From assembly GCA_036571765.1 (NCBI GenBank), contig BROE01000001.1, positions 13,203,978 through 13,267,977 of the forward strand: 64,000 bases of DNA, written 5' to 3'. Positions 20,797-44,200 of the stretch are shown here, one piece after another. The notes beneath the pieces were generated by a model, which saw only the letters and a program-made list of their open reading frames with translations, searched no databases and was not told the origin of the DNA. Position numbers and translations under genes: made by a program. Positions within the stretch are counted from its first letter, which is position 1; each line of letters begins with the position of its first letter. This stretch comes from Plecoglossus altivelis (taxonomy: Eukaryota > Chordata > Actinopteri > Osmeriformes > Plecoglossidae).

Positions 20797-21796
20797 GCTT
20801 CGGTGAAACAGAGTCCCAGGTTCCAGTAGATCCTAGTTCCTGGATGTCTTTTCTATGAGAAGGACACGCTAATACAATCCTGGCTTTTCCCTGCACACTG
20901 AAACGTTCCTACAAGAGAGTCACTTCTAAACATGGGTGGGTAGAGCATTTGGACAAGCTTGTCGCCAGACCACTAGACGTGTTTTCGGTGAAGTGTTTGG
21001 TGAATTGACTCGACAAAGCCATGGTCCGTGCTCCCATCCCGCCGTCCTGCTCTCAGCCTGTTAAATCAAACCCTTGGAGCAAACCGCCCTGTGCCATCAA
21101 CATGCTGTCGACCATGACGTGGATGAAGTGACCTTTAACCCCCCACTACACTGTTGACTTATGGTTGAAACCATAAGGTTGGGTGGAAGCGAGAGTTGGA
21201 ATTCAAAAAGATCCTGTTTCTTTCGTTTTGACAGTAAGATGTTTCTTTTGCGTTTGAAAATAGTTTTTTGTTGTTTTTGCTATCTGGAAATCCAGAGCTG
21301 AAGGTAGTTTTGTACCAGGAGGAACACTGAGGTTGGTATTTACACAGTGGTAATGAAAGGTTGTTATGCCAACTACAGGGCTTCCAGCTGTGGAGACCTG
21401 CTGCGTTCTCTTGCATGCCGTGACCATACAAAGTCATGTTTGGTGTCTGGTTTAGTCACACTTAAATAAATATTAGGCTCTGGCACATTTCTCCAGCTCT
21501 CTGAAAGGTCTGTCTGAAACCTGTGGTACAACAGTGCCGTAAGGTTTCATAAAGACGTTTTAGCGACAACAGTTGAAAGTTGAGTTGTTGTTTTAGTGTG
21601 TTTTTTGTTCCTCCCCTGTCTCTCTCCACAATCCCATTGTGTCATCGGTCTCTTAGGGGCCGTACGAGTCATGTCTGAATCTGCTGGGCTGAGATCACAC
21701 ACCGTTTCCTGTGACTGATTCACAGCTGAGGGTGCAACTGATATTTCCTCCCTGTTATGCTGGCTCGGGGCCAGGCTGGGTCATGGTTTCCCAAGA

Positions 21797-21990
21797 AGAG
21801 GGGGAGAGAAAGAGGAAGGGAGAGAGAGAAGGGGAAGGGAGAGAGAGAAGGGGTGAGGGAGGGTGAGAGGAGAGGGGGTGAGGGAGAGGGAGTGGGGAGG
21901 GAGAGAGAAGGGGTGAGGGAGAGGGAGTGGGGAGAAAGAGAGCGAGGGAGAGAGAGGGGGTAGGGAGAGGGATAGGGGTAGGGAGAGAGG
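21797..21990. repeat. GA-rich minisatellite
   Basis: Repeats of gggagagagaaggggtgagg with variants. Confidence 0.8.
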
Positions 21991-24067
21991 ATTTTCCCAA
22001 CCACTGACTGGGAAAAACAGGCCAGCTGCAAGACACATTGAAACGGAGACTTGGGAACGTCCAACTCCTAGTTGTCCATTTGAGATGTTATCTTTTTTTT
22101 AAATAAGTGCTCTTCAGTCAGTCGACCTCACCGCGACCTCTCTACATTCTAATCTCCATGACACGCCCCCACGTCAACATATTGGCCCCTAGGTTCACTG
22201 TTCCTATGTCATTTGGCTGTGATGTCCGTTAGATAACCATCTGGTTCCTACACATCTGTGCCCTGGTGACTGTTATCAGTGAACGGGCCCTGGAAGAGAG
22301 GGAGAAGTTGCGTTGACGATGTTTGGTCTTGGGGGTCTGGTTAAATACTGATAGCCTCCTGTGGGTAACTGTCAGTTGGAGCAATAGAAGGGGGTTGACT
22401 AGCTTATTTTGTCTAACTTCATTTTTCCTCCTCTTCCTTGAGGGTTGAAGTTGGTTTGGGTGCAGTTCTGTGTTTTGGATGTGAGGCCTTCTGTGACATT
22501 GTTTAAAAAATACATAAAAAAGGCCGACACAAATGGATTAGATTTGTGACCTCTCGTTCAGTTTAGTGCTTTTTACAGAAGCTACTCTGAGCTGCAAACA
22601 AAGATGAAAGCTAAGGAATGTTGGGAGGGGTCTTCGTGTTGAGAGACAGGAACTGCAGTTGGTGCACGACAGTCTTCCAACTGCCGTCTCTCGATGAATC
22701 CTGAAGTAACTGTTTCACCCTTTTTGTAGTTGGGTTCAATTCTGAAAAGCTTTTTGATTGGTTTGACAGTTGAGGATGTTTAAAAAATAAAAAATAAAAA
22801 AAGCTTTTAATGTGGTTAGCGTTGGCTAACAGGGTTAGCAATCTTGCATGGATTTGACTGTGGGAGCAGACTGCCTTCAACTGATCCCGTACAAATGTAC
22901 TTCATTGATAACAAACCAGCTGCCTTAAACAAATGTTGGCACTAAAAATGAATTCTTATGATGGACTTTATTAACACTGTAAGTGTCTTGCTGTGTTTGT
23001 CATTAGAACGTGTGTCTCGTTGATGAACATAATCCAGTTGCTCTCCTGGTTTCCTTAGTCAGGACAAGTTAACACATCCCAATAAGGCAGTTTCAGAACC
23101 CCAGCTGCTGCCCTGCACAGTTTTCCTCTTTTGTTTTAATAAAGAACGACTCGGCTTCAAATGCTTTGTTTAGGGTTGTGGTCATGATCCACATTCTCCA
23201 AGTGGCTTTAAGAATCGCTCTGATCCTGGATCAGGTCTTGGGTTTGCCCACAGTCACGTTCAAACCGACCAATGTGATCCCGGATCAGCTTTCCCTGCTT
23301 TGCAGCTCTGGGAGGGACTTGACAGGAAGTGTGTCATCGGGGGGAGGACAGAGGAGAAGGGTTGAGGCTGCCTGATGACCAAATAGGGGAACAGACACAC
23401 AAACACACTTATCTCTTGCTTCTAGGGAGCTGTGTTCACGTCTAGATCTGTTTGTACTAGATCAGCAATCACGGCTGTTTTTCAGGTGTTGTCTGAAGGT
23501 TTTTTTAAGGTTGCGTGGTGATTAAACATAATCTTTTTGTTATTTCTCAGCTAGATTTTTTTTTTCATTACACTATTTTTGTGTTTCCTCTGTGTGTTCC
23601 TTTTGTTTGGTTGGGCGGGACTTTCTCTTTCATATCTAGTAGATGTCCTGACATCACATCCTGCTTTTGGTTCACTAGAAAGTTCACTAAGGTCACAGAT
23701 CAAAAAGTCAACTGTGAAAGTGATCTGTTGCGAGGGTGAATCTCAAGTCAACTGTCAGGTTAAAACGGCATACTATCCCAACATGAAATTCAGTCTTACG
23801 CTTGATGTGTTAAACCCCTTTGAGCTTGTGGTGTAAGCCCCCCGCCCCCCCGCACCCCCCAAAGTGAATATGTTGCACAGGAAAATCTGTATATGATTCA
23901 GTGTCTGTGTACCACACCTCTTTCACTTCACCTCACGTCGTCACAGCCAATCAGCACATCTCCTTAACGCAGAAAGACCTGAATAAAAACAATTTCTCTC
24001 TTGGCAAGTTCAGTCATTAGGGTTCTTGTGTTCTTGGCTGAGTTCTTGTCTTGGTTTCTCGTTTCAG

Positions 24068-34448
<10,381 letters not shown>

Positions 34449-35605
34449 TTGTGGATGTTGTCCAGGCCATTACAACACTGTATGCAAAAAAATAAGCAGG
34501 GGAGAGAAGAGGATGGAGCAGGGATGGAGGATGGAGGATGGAGGGAGGGTGGAGGATGGAGGGAGGGTGGAGGTGGGAAAAGGAGGAGGGGAAGGGTTCT
34601 ATTTTGTACGATCACTCTTGTTTTTGTAGTCACCAAATGATAGCAGTGCATTTTTGCCACTATTTCATCATGTTTTACTAACGTTTGTATTGTCTGTTTT
34701 CTATGCATCATTTGGAATCTGTACAGTGTGTATAAACTTGGGTTTTTATTACGATTTTCTTTTTTTCTTTTCTTTTTTTTAAAAAAACTTTTGGAATGTT
34801 TTTTTTTTTTGTTTTTTTCAACGAATTTTAATTTGTTGCCACAGGACTGGCTGTTTTCTTAAAGGTCCAGTTGGGGCTTTTTAAGTTGAGTTTAAGGAGC
34901 CATTTTGTTCTGTTGGAGGTTTGAGTTGAACAATGACGAGACGACATGATATGTAGCGACAAGCGGTGATCGGGGACCGAATTCAATTGTTTATAGTAGT
35001 CTGTGTAAATACACGTACTAGTCACGGAATAGTTCTGAAATCTTAGCTATGTTTGTTAATCTGAACAATCAATTGAAACGTTTCTTTGTTTAGACAATGG
35101 AGGTCACAGACATTAACGGGATGCAAAATTATCAATGCAAAAGAACTTTTACAAGATCCAGCTGGTTTCAAATGTTTAATTTAAAAAAGACAAACTCAGG
35201 TCCCTTATTCCTTATTACTAGCAATGCCAAAAATATCAAACACAACTGCCTTTTCCAAAAACAATGCAGGTTTGTGTTTTCCATGTTGTTGTTGTTTTTT
35301 TTGTAAAAGTCCTGATGAGGGTCCATCTGGTCTCTAGTGAGTGAGACGTGTGCTTGTGCTTTTCTGTATGTAGTTTCTGCTTTTCTTTCCTCCTTGTAGT
35401 GCTTAGTACAGCCAACAGAACCAGACGAAATGATCAGTGTTAAGGGGGAAGATCCACCATCTTCATTCAATTTGTAAATCTTCCATTTGAGCTCACAAAT
35501 CACTTGTTTTTAAGTGCCTTTTTTTTTTGTTTCAACGCTTTCACATTTGCAGAACTCTATGCCTGAATTGTATTTATTAAATAAAAACCCCCCAAACAAA
35601 TTTCC
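34449..35605 (+). other. itgb1: ITGB1 3'UTR (inferred)
   Basis: AT-rich, with a GGATGGAGG-type minisatellite near 34515-34580, T-runs at 34757-34830, and an end inferred from AATAAA at 35580-35585. Confidence 0.65.
35580..35585 (+). promoter_or_regulatory. Polyadenylation signal of ITGB1
   Basis: AATAAA in tatttattaaataaaaaccc, followed by a GT-rich stretch (tacgtgtgttgagtgttttc). Confidence 0.7.
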
Positions 35606-38600
35606 CCAATATTCTTACGTGTGTTGAGTGTTTTCTTTTACTTTAGTGTTGAAAAGCTAACAACCTTTCTGATAAACACTGATGTGACTATCCTCTTATA
35701 CTCTCAACACACCATTACACCTCACACCTGAAAGCTCTCCGTATATAATCTTTTAGAGATGAGCTACATCACACATGGTAGTTTGTCGAATCATCATACT
35801 CCGAGGATGTCCTGGGTTGAAAAATAAAACACATGAAATGTTACGTTCCTATATGGATTGCTGGATATCTTATCAGTGAATGGCAGTAAGTGTATGTCAC
35901 ACAGCTAAGTATAGCGAGGCTGTTCTGTTTGAAAACTGGAAAGTATTCTGACAGTGACACTGGGTGACCCTGCAGATTTCAAATCTGTATCTGACAGTTG
36001 AAGAGCCAAGCAGGCAGAAGGGTGGGAAAAGTAGTATTATTATTGTCCATAACCACTATACAGCATTGCAGAAAATGACAATTTAGCCTACATTCGATCT
36101 AAGAACATGTAATTTGCTCTAAGGAAGAACAGTTAGCCGACAGGCGGTGGAGTTTTGCTCCAAGAGAATTCAAAAGACCATAAGAACAGTGAATAAGTGT
36201 GCTAGTCAATAAAATATCTCCATAACTATGACAACAAGGAACACATTCGCTAGGACCCAGGTACTGAAATGATCCAATTCCTCGATGTGACGTCTCAAAA
36301 AAAAATACCCCATCGATTTTGTCTCGTGTTACGTCTGTTGAAAAGATAACATGACCGAAGTACAGTATATTACAATGTATTTAAACGTTTGCATTTGGTT
36401 GATGAGCTCATAAACTCAACTCTCCTTGGTCCCTACAGGTGATTGGTGATATCCGCTGCCCAATCACAAACCGTCTTCCATGTCAAAGTTGTTAGCCATG
36501 TAGCTCGACAAACCCCCCACCCCCCCATCGGACCAGCTCTTTACATGCAGTTAGTTTGTTGGGAGTCTTGTCGAATTCAATATCGTCGGATTACGGTGAA
36601 CGGAGAAAAAAGAAAGGACAGGATTTCCCATTTAAAGAATCGTCTGACACGATAAAGTCTATTTAGCGTTTGTTTGCAAAATAGTCTACCAACTGCCTGG
36701 AGGGGGCCGTCTCTTGATATGTCCTTTTAGGGTTTTCCTGATGATCAGCAAAAAATGTTAGCTAGCTTAGCTAGCTACTTTAGATATACCAGACCAACTA
36801 GCCAAATATTCCGTCCATCCAATACGGTAAGTTTTTTTTTCTTCATTAAACATTCATATTATGTTCATAATGGGCAAAAAGAGATCTGTGCAATTTTGCT
36901 GGACCGTATTAAGTAAGCCAGTTTATTGTTGGCTAGCTAGCTCTAGCTGTTATCGTAGCTATTTTCTTTAGTCGCTATGGTTGGTTTAATAGCAGCTTGA
37001 TAGCTAGCTAGTGACTGGTTATAACATAGTCTAATGTTAATCTACACATCACACAACAATCACCTCAAATCAAGTCAAATCTCTTTTGAGCGTTAACGTT
37101 TATTTAGGCTCGGTGATTAAATGCATCCACCTGTTTAAGTAGTGCTCGCAAACTAGATTGCCAACTAACGGACGGTTTATTTGTTCATTGTTTTGCCGGA
37201 TTTTTAAGTTGTTTGCCTTCTCAAACGGTCACATTTAGAGACTGTAAATGTTTATCGAGTTGTTGAAATAACATAACCGCTGTCGGTGTCTTTAAATACA
37301 ATCTCAGTCTGGTGTTGTAACAAAGTGTGAAATTCACAATAAATATTTTCCGGATGATTGTCTAGTGACTATTATCTTAGTCAAATAGCTGTGGCTAATC
37401 TACTTGCACATAATGTGGTTTTGTTGCTAGCTCAACACTGCCAGATCAAACTACGGTCAGTGGAGGAACTGGTGATGTTGGATCACGGCTGCTTATATGC
37501 TAACATAAGCTATACCATATCACTATGTATCGAGATTAATTTATTTATGCATTTCTTATGCAACTTTTCTGCCATTTCGACCTATGGATTGCCCACCCAG
37601 ATCATAATATTAATTAGTTGTTTTATCATTTTTTCACTGTGTGAAATGATGCAGTGAATGAACAAGTGCAAAGGTACGGGTTGAAATGTCACCTTTTTCT
37701 TACATCATACACCTTGTCAAATGTCCATGTAGGTGTTATGAAGTGTGCTACAATGGATGAACAAGAATGGGACCCTCGATACATCCTCCTGTTCGACCCT
37801 GGGTGATCTGCAATGACCGCACTAGGTAAGTCCCTAAAACAATGTTGATTTTGAGTGCGTTTTCCTATCTGACAGATCATTGACACATATATATTCAATC
37901 AGAAATACCGTTTTTTGTCGGCTCTATGTAAATCGGTTCAAGTTGTAAGACGTATCGTACCAGTAGAGGGCGTTATCGTCACATGTAAAAAGAAAATGCC
38001 ATTTCACTTATGAAAAAGATTTCACATGCAGCCAGGAAAAGTATAGGCAGTTCAAACCAGTATTTGCAGAAGACTTGATATGTCACCAACCAATGAACAT
38101 GAGAGACTGTTTATGAAAAGATTATAAGAAATTAAACGTTTGACAAACCTTTTTGGTGAAATTACTTGTTGCTAGGATGATTCCAATAGACCCCATATTA
38201 ACATGATTAGCATTATTAACATAGGACATGACGATTTCAGATAGTTCACAATCTCATGTACGCGCAGTCGAATATTATACTAAGTCATCATGATAACAGG
38301 AGGTGTAGACAATGTGGACCCATTAAACTTAACGATTCACAGGTCAAATAACATACAGTTTTAATCCAGTGTTTTAATTCAGTCAGAGGTCTTGCAGCAA
38401 GGGTGTTGTTTATAAAGAATGGCACGGATTATTTACATTTTAAATCTAGACTTGACTTGCAATTAACTTTTAAGGAGTCCGGTCGATTCAAAGCCTAACA
38501 TTTATTAGTTGGATAGTCAGCGCCAAGAGCAGATATGTCAGCAACGTTTAAACGCCAATAAAAGATTAGTCTTCGAATAAAATCAGCGTAGTTATACATT

Positions 38601-38819
38601 AATTTTAAAAACGTGTAAATTCGTTGTATTGATCATAAATATGTTCATATTTGTTTTTGGGACGTAGCCTACAACACGTTGTTTTGTCGTTCTTTTTGGG
38701 GAAGTCAAAATAAATCTTTTTTATTATTATTATTATTATTTATACAGTGCATTTTTTAACCATCCCCTCATCTAATTGTATTAATTTGTATGTATGTGTG
38801 TGCGTGTGTTTGTGTAGTG
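35606..38819. other. Intergenic region between ITGB1 and EPC1
   Basis: Unique, AT-rich sequence with gctagct-rich patches (36755-36790, 36935-37010). No coding exon recognised. A possible two-exon non-coding transcript is discussed in the findings. Confidence 0.5.
37733..37825 (+). other. Possible non-coding exon
   Basis: Bounded by an acceptor-like atgtag and a perfect donor actag/gtaagt. A matching upstream donor is atacg/gtaagt at 36826. The longest reading from its ATG stops after 17 codons. It could be an alternative EPC1 leader or a lncRNA exon. Weak evidence. Confidence 0.2.
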
Positions 38820-39211
38820 GGGAGGGTGTTATTAATGCAATGGACGCCCCCTTCCCCCACCACCACAAACGCGCAAGCGCTCGGGACCTTGTGGGAATGG
38901 CTGTTCGTTGAACGGGGGTTGGGCTGCTACGATCGAATTGGGCGTTAAAGAGTTTTTAATGTCCGCCATGTTGGCCATGGCGTACTGAACCACCGATAGG
39001 GAGCGGAGCATCGGAAAAAATAGTCCGAAAGAGAGCGACCAAGATCCGGGCCTTCCCGGCTCCGTTCGCGACGCCCTATATACAGCTTCAACCAGTCGAA
39101 CCTTAGATTTCAGATCAACCGCACAGAACCATCCATGAAAACTCAACTCGAGGCCGTTGTGAATATTAGGAGAACTACGGATAGATTTATATTGCATTTT
39201 GAACTGTAAAA
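38820..39211 (+). promoter_or_regulatory. epc1: EPC1 promoter and 5'UTR region
   Basis: GC-rich, CpG-containing stretch directly upstream of the EPC1 ATG, with a YY1-type gtccgccatgttggccat at 38961-38978. The proximal part (about 39060-39211) is probably 5'UTR. No exact start site can be given. Confidence 0.5.
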
Positions 39212-39364
39212 ATGAGTAAATTGTCGTTTCGGGCACGGGCGCTGGACGCTTCCAAGCCTCTACCCGTCTTCCGTTGTGAGGATTTACCCGACCTGCACGA
39301 ATATGCATCAATTAACCGGGCAGTACCGCAGATGCCGACGGGGATGGAGAAAGAGGAGGAATCG
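39212..39364 (+). CDS. epc1: EPC1 exon 1
   Basis: Fifty-one codons from MSKLSFRARALDASKPLP through YASINRAVPQMPTGMEKEEE to S. Start of the EPcA domain, nearly identical to other vertebrates. Donor tcg/gtatgc, phase 0. Confidence 0.97.
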
Positions 39365-41195
39365 GTATGCTTTAATAGTTCGACAATTTTGAAATAAACA
39401 ATTTCCTAATTTTTACATTATACGAGGTGTCCCTCCTTTTTCTGCGCAAGTTTGCACAAAATGGCCGCCAGTTTTCTACCCAGAAACACGACGATTTAGG
39501 GCTGTAAACGAAATGCCAACAATACATTATGCTACGTTTCAAAATCCTTAAGTGTCATTCTCTCTATTTACGGTACAATATCCTGGTTGTATCGGTTTGT
39601 TTTTGCTGTGGATTGATTTCTGTGCACAAAGGGGTCACGTGATTCCCGTGAATCCGACATTTTGTGGACTGTCTTTGGGTTGGGCCTTGTTAGCGTAATA
39701 GCGATAGACTAGTGCAAGGGGGAGCCAGTGTTCTGGAGTTCCGTTTGGCCACGATGTCTCATCGGGTCGGAAAATGTCAACACTGTGGTCACCTTAGACA
39801 CCTCTTATAGCTCGACTACTAAATAACACGACCACCACATGGCATGTCAGTGGAACATTGTTTAGGAATGATTCGTTCTGCGGTAGCAGAGGAAATGCTT
39901 GACTTGCACGTAGTGGCATGTGAAGATTTGAAAGATTTACGTCAGTAGCCCAGTTGTCGTAGATTGTGTTGGTTTCACTCTTGGTCACCATAAATGATCG
40001 TTTTGACTGGCCACTTTGAGTTTCTGCTCAGTGACAAACAGAAAGCTGTCTTCTGCATTATGTCAGGGCTGTTGTCTTGTACAGCGGTATGTCTAGGTTT
40101 GACAACTTTTCTCTTGACTTGTGGCAATGTGTAAACGCATCTAGCTTGTTTCATTGGCTATCTCAACTCAATCAATGACTAAAACAGACATCTTGTGTTT
40201 CAAAGGGAGTCTGTAAACTCTCACTGCCAACAATCATGTTGGTATTTGTGATTCATGGGTCTGTTTAGCAACGAGGGGTCTTTTGGACCGACGGTTTAGT
40301 TTTTATTTTGATCGTCCCACCGCATGGAGCCTCCTGTCTGGAGACAGTGTGACAGACGTGAAGCACTTGGACGCAAAGCTTGATTTAAACTGACAGCGTC
40401 GCTGACGTTTAACCTGTTGTAACCCTCACGTAGAACGCTGACTTTACGATCTTTCTGACTGATGTCTAGGAATACATTAGCGCTATACCATGAGCGATTC
40501 TAACGGGGGCTGGCGGGGAGTTCGGTCAACTAGGGCCCAGATAGATTCACAAGCTTGCCAGCTGGGGGTCCGGACAACATGTGGCTTGCAAGGGGGGTGA
40601 CGGAGGGTGTGCATGCTTGCTCGCTGAACTCCGATCACCCCCAAAGTGCAGCGTTGCGTAATGCATGCGCCTCAGATCCATGCGAAAATGGGGACGAGGA
40701 AAGTAGAGATGTTTTAACTTTGACACGCTGAGAAAGATGTGGAGGAGGTTGCAGTTTGATCCGGATAGATCAGTCTGAAGGGACGACGACAGTGATGGCG
40801 GTTTACGTTTTGTTTTTTTTTTTTACCTTGTAACTAATCTTGAGCAAATGAGTCTTGTGTTGATGGTTGGTACTTAGTTCGCTCTACGGCCTGGAATCCC
40901 TATTCTAACCTGTCTTTTAGAATCTTGTTGCGAATCAACATGATGAAATGTTGCTTGTAGTTTGTCCTAGAGGAGGGTGACCTGGGAGGATAGTATATCC
41001 ATGTGTGCTGTGTTTGTGTTGGTCTAGACGCTGTGTGTTTACACTGGGCAAAGATGAAGTGTGTGTGTGTGCGTGCGGTAGTCCTGTTGTCATTGTACGA
41101 CTGCCAGAACATGGTTTTCAGAGTGTGTGAGTGCTCACGAGCGCACTCTCTCTCTCTCTCTCACACACAGACACACACACACACACTCTCTCACA

Positions 41196-41241
<46 letters not shown>

Positions 41242-44200
41242 CATGCCTTCTTGCTGTGACTAGGTGTATTGCTGAGGCTTTGTGTGTCAGAATGTACAGC
41301 ATGGTGTAATCGTCTGTCTAAAGACTTGAAAGCAGTTAAGGCTTATCGCCAACAAGCTTCCTGTTTCACTGACCAATCTCGTATGGCTCCACTTAGTCAT
41401 TGGTCACAACCTCTTTGACATTCCCCAGCCTGTATCCAGCGGTGTGTACTCACCCATGTCCCGTTCAGAAACAGGCTCACAGTCATCTTTGCTTGAATGA
41501 CCAAATACTTTTTTCTTTTCTTCGCCTCGTCGCTTGAACCTGAAGCAGCCTTGAAAGCAAAACAAAGCCTTTCTTTCCTGAACATTCTGTCATCGACGGA
41601 GTGGTAACGGGTTTGGTGGTGTGGTGGCAGGGTCGTGTGTGTGTGAGCGAGCTCTCTGGACCACGCTGACTGTGAACCCTCTCCTTACCCGCCCTCTCTC
41701 CCCCCCTATACTCCCCCCCCACACTCCCCCAGGTACTGGGGTTGTCCATCACGCTAAGTGGCGTTTACTGTGTCAGTGATGTTGGCTGACAGACTGGAGG
41801 TCTGCATTGACCGTGACTGAGCCTTGCAGTGATATGTGGTCGTTCAGAAGACTGTTTCAGGATGGTCTTTGGTCTGAAGGATGCAGCGAAGGGGGGGGGG
41901 GGTCTATTTGCAGACTGTCATGTAGGTTCTATCGAACACAGCGTAGATGTACGTGTTTGTGAAAGTGTTTTCGGGAAAGTTATTTTCTGATCCATGTTAA
42001 CTGGCCTCAGGCTTCGGGTTTCTTGTTCCGCGCCGCCACGACAACAGTTGCCGTGGTGAGCCTTGCCGTAGCCAGGGAGGTGAACAAATCGAGAGTTTGA
42101 AGTTTGGCAGCAGCGCATGTTTCCCCCCCCCGGCTGTGACTGACTGACTGGCTAATTTAGTTTCTCGTATCGGAAAACGAGGGTCTGCATGGAGGCACGA
42201 TTCAACCCTCAGTCAGCAGAACCATCTCAAGGTTATGCAAGATGTATGGAAGAGAGGGGCTGAGAGTTTGCTTTGAATAGAACTGGCTTTTGTAAGGCTG
42301 AAATGTGTTTGGGAGAACGCGCTCACGGCCCTGAAGCGGAGCGGCCAGGGAGTTGGTTGAGTTCAGTTCCAGGAAGGCAGGCTGCAGTCAAGCCACGGAG
42401 AATAGGAGCACGTCGAGGTTGGCCGCTGTTGTCGTCGTAGCTTTAATTAGAGTTTTCTTCTCTTGTGGTCTGAAAGAGGGATGGTGTCTAGAGTGGGAAC
42501 CTTCAGCTGATAGGATGCAGTGCAGGAAGTGGTCCTGCTGTGTGGCGTGGGAAAAGGGAACAGCAGTTTCGCTCTTCCCCTTTCCTCTCTTCTTCTCCCT
42601 TCTCTTCCCTCTCTTCCTTACCTCTCTTCCTCTCCCCTTTCCTCTCTTCCTCTCCCCTTTCCGCTCCTCACCAGTCTTCCTCTCCCCTCTCCTCCCCTCT
42701 CTTCCTCTCCCCTCTCTCCTCACCTCTTTCTGTACCTTCTCTCCCCTCTCTCCTCACCTCTTTCTGTACTTTCTGTACCTTCTCTCCCCTCTCTCCTCAC
42801 CTCTCTTCCCCTCCTCTCTTCCCCTCCTCTCTTCCTCTCCTCTCTTCCCCTCCTCTCTTCCCCTCCTCTCTTCCTCCTCTGTGCAGAGACAAGATAGCAG
42901 CTGGCTGTGCTGCTGTCCTGTAGCAGAAACACAGCCTGGCACACTCAGACTCCCAGAAGGCCTGGAGAAGTCCTGGCTGTTTCCTGCCTCTGTCAGGTGG
43001 ACGTTTGGTCTGCATCCTGCCTGTCCAAGGGCAGCTGTGGTGTTTGTGTGTTTTCTGGGAAACGCTGTGAGCGTGCGGGGGGTTTCCCCCGTGGTCAGGA
43101 ACACTCTGAGCCTGCAGCGAGGTGTCTGATGTTAGGCTGACTGCTAAGCAAACATCTGCAGGTCTCTGACCACAGGGAGGCCAAACGCACACTTACCTCT
43201 CCGACACACTCGATGATGTAGAAGTGTGGGCCCTTGCTGTGTTGTTGACAGGCTGCCAGTGGCAGTGTGCCCATGTCTGAGCCAGGACCTTTCTACTGCT
43301 AGCTGAGGGGCCTTCAAACGGCCACTCTGATGGCCAGACAGCCTTCCGGCACATTCCCCTGCGGGTCTGTTTGGCTCGCGTCACACTGGTGGCGGATATA
43401 GCACACACACACACACATACACAAATATATAGTACACACGCTCAAATATAGATAGTATACACACACTTAGAAATATATAACGCACACACAGTATTCCTTG
43501 CTCAAACAGCCACCCATGACTCTTGTTTCCAGTGTTCCAGCTCTCATTGCCTTCCCCACGTGTTAGAGCACGTGGTTCACTAACTGAACAACAGACAGGT
43601 TGTGCAGGATAGAGAGCCGGAGGCGTCGGGCAGACAAACAGCCTAAATACTAGGTGCCACACTGCCCCAGTCTGCTACCTGGCAGGTGGACGTTTGGTCT
43701 GCATCCAGTCTGCTACCTGGCAGGTGGGCGTTTGGTCTGCATCCAGTCTGCTACCTGTCAGGTGGACGTTTGGTCTGCATCCAGTCTGCTACCTGTCAGG
43801 TGGACGTTTGGTCTGCATCCAGTCTGCTACCTGGCAGGTGGACGTTTGGTCTGCATCCAGTCTGCTACCTGGCAGGTGGATGTTTGGTCTGCTAGCTGGC
43901 AGGTGGACGTTTGGTCTGCATCCAGTCTGTTCCTGCCAGGTGGACGTTTGGTCTGCATCCAGTCTGCTTCCTGGCAGGTGGACGTTTGGTCTGCATCCAG
44001 TCTGCTACCTGGCAGGTGGATGTTTGGTCTGCATCCAGTCTGCTACCTGGCAGGTGGACGTTTGGTCTGCATCCAGTCTGCTTCCTGGCAGGTGGATGTT
44101 TGGTCTGCATCCAGTCTGCTACCTGGCAGGTGGACGTTTGGTCTGCATCCAGTCTGTTCCTGCCAGGTGGACGTTTGGTCTGCATCCAGTCTGCTTCCTG

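Larger units (their letters stand above)
18270..24067. other. Region upstream of ITGB1 coding exons (possible intron 1)
   Basis: No coding exon recognised. Holds degenerate repeats at 19425-19556, a long inverted repeat (19581-20100), a 15-base tandem repeat (20737-20796) and a GA-rich minisatellite (21797-21990). The rest is unique sequence. Ends in a good acceptor, ctcgtttcag, just before the ATG. Confidence 0.5.
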
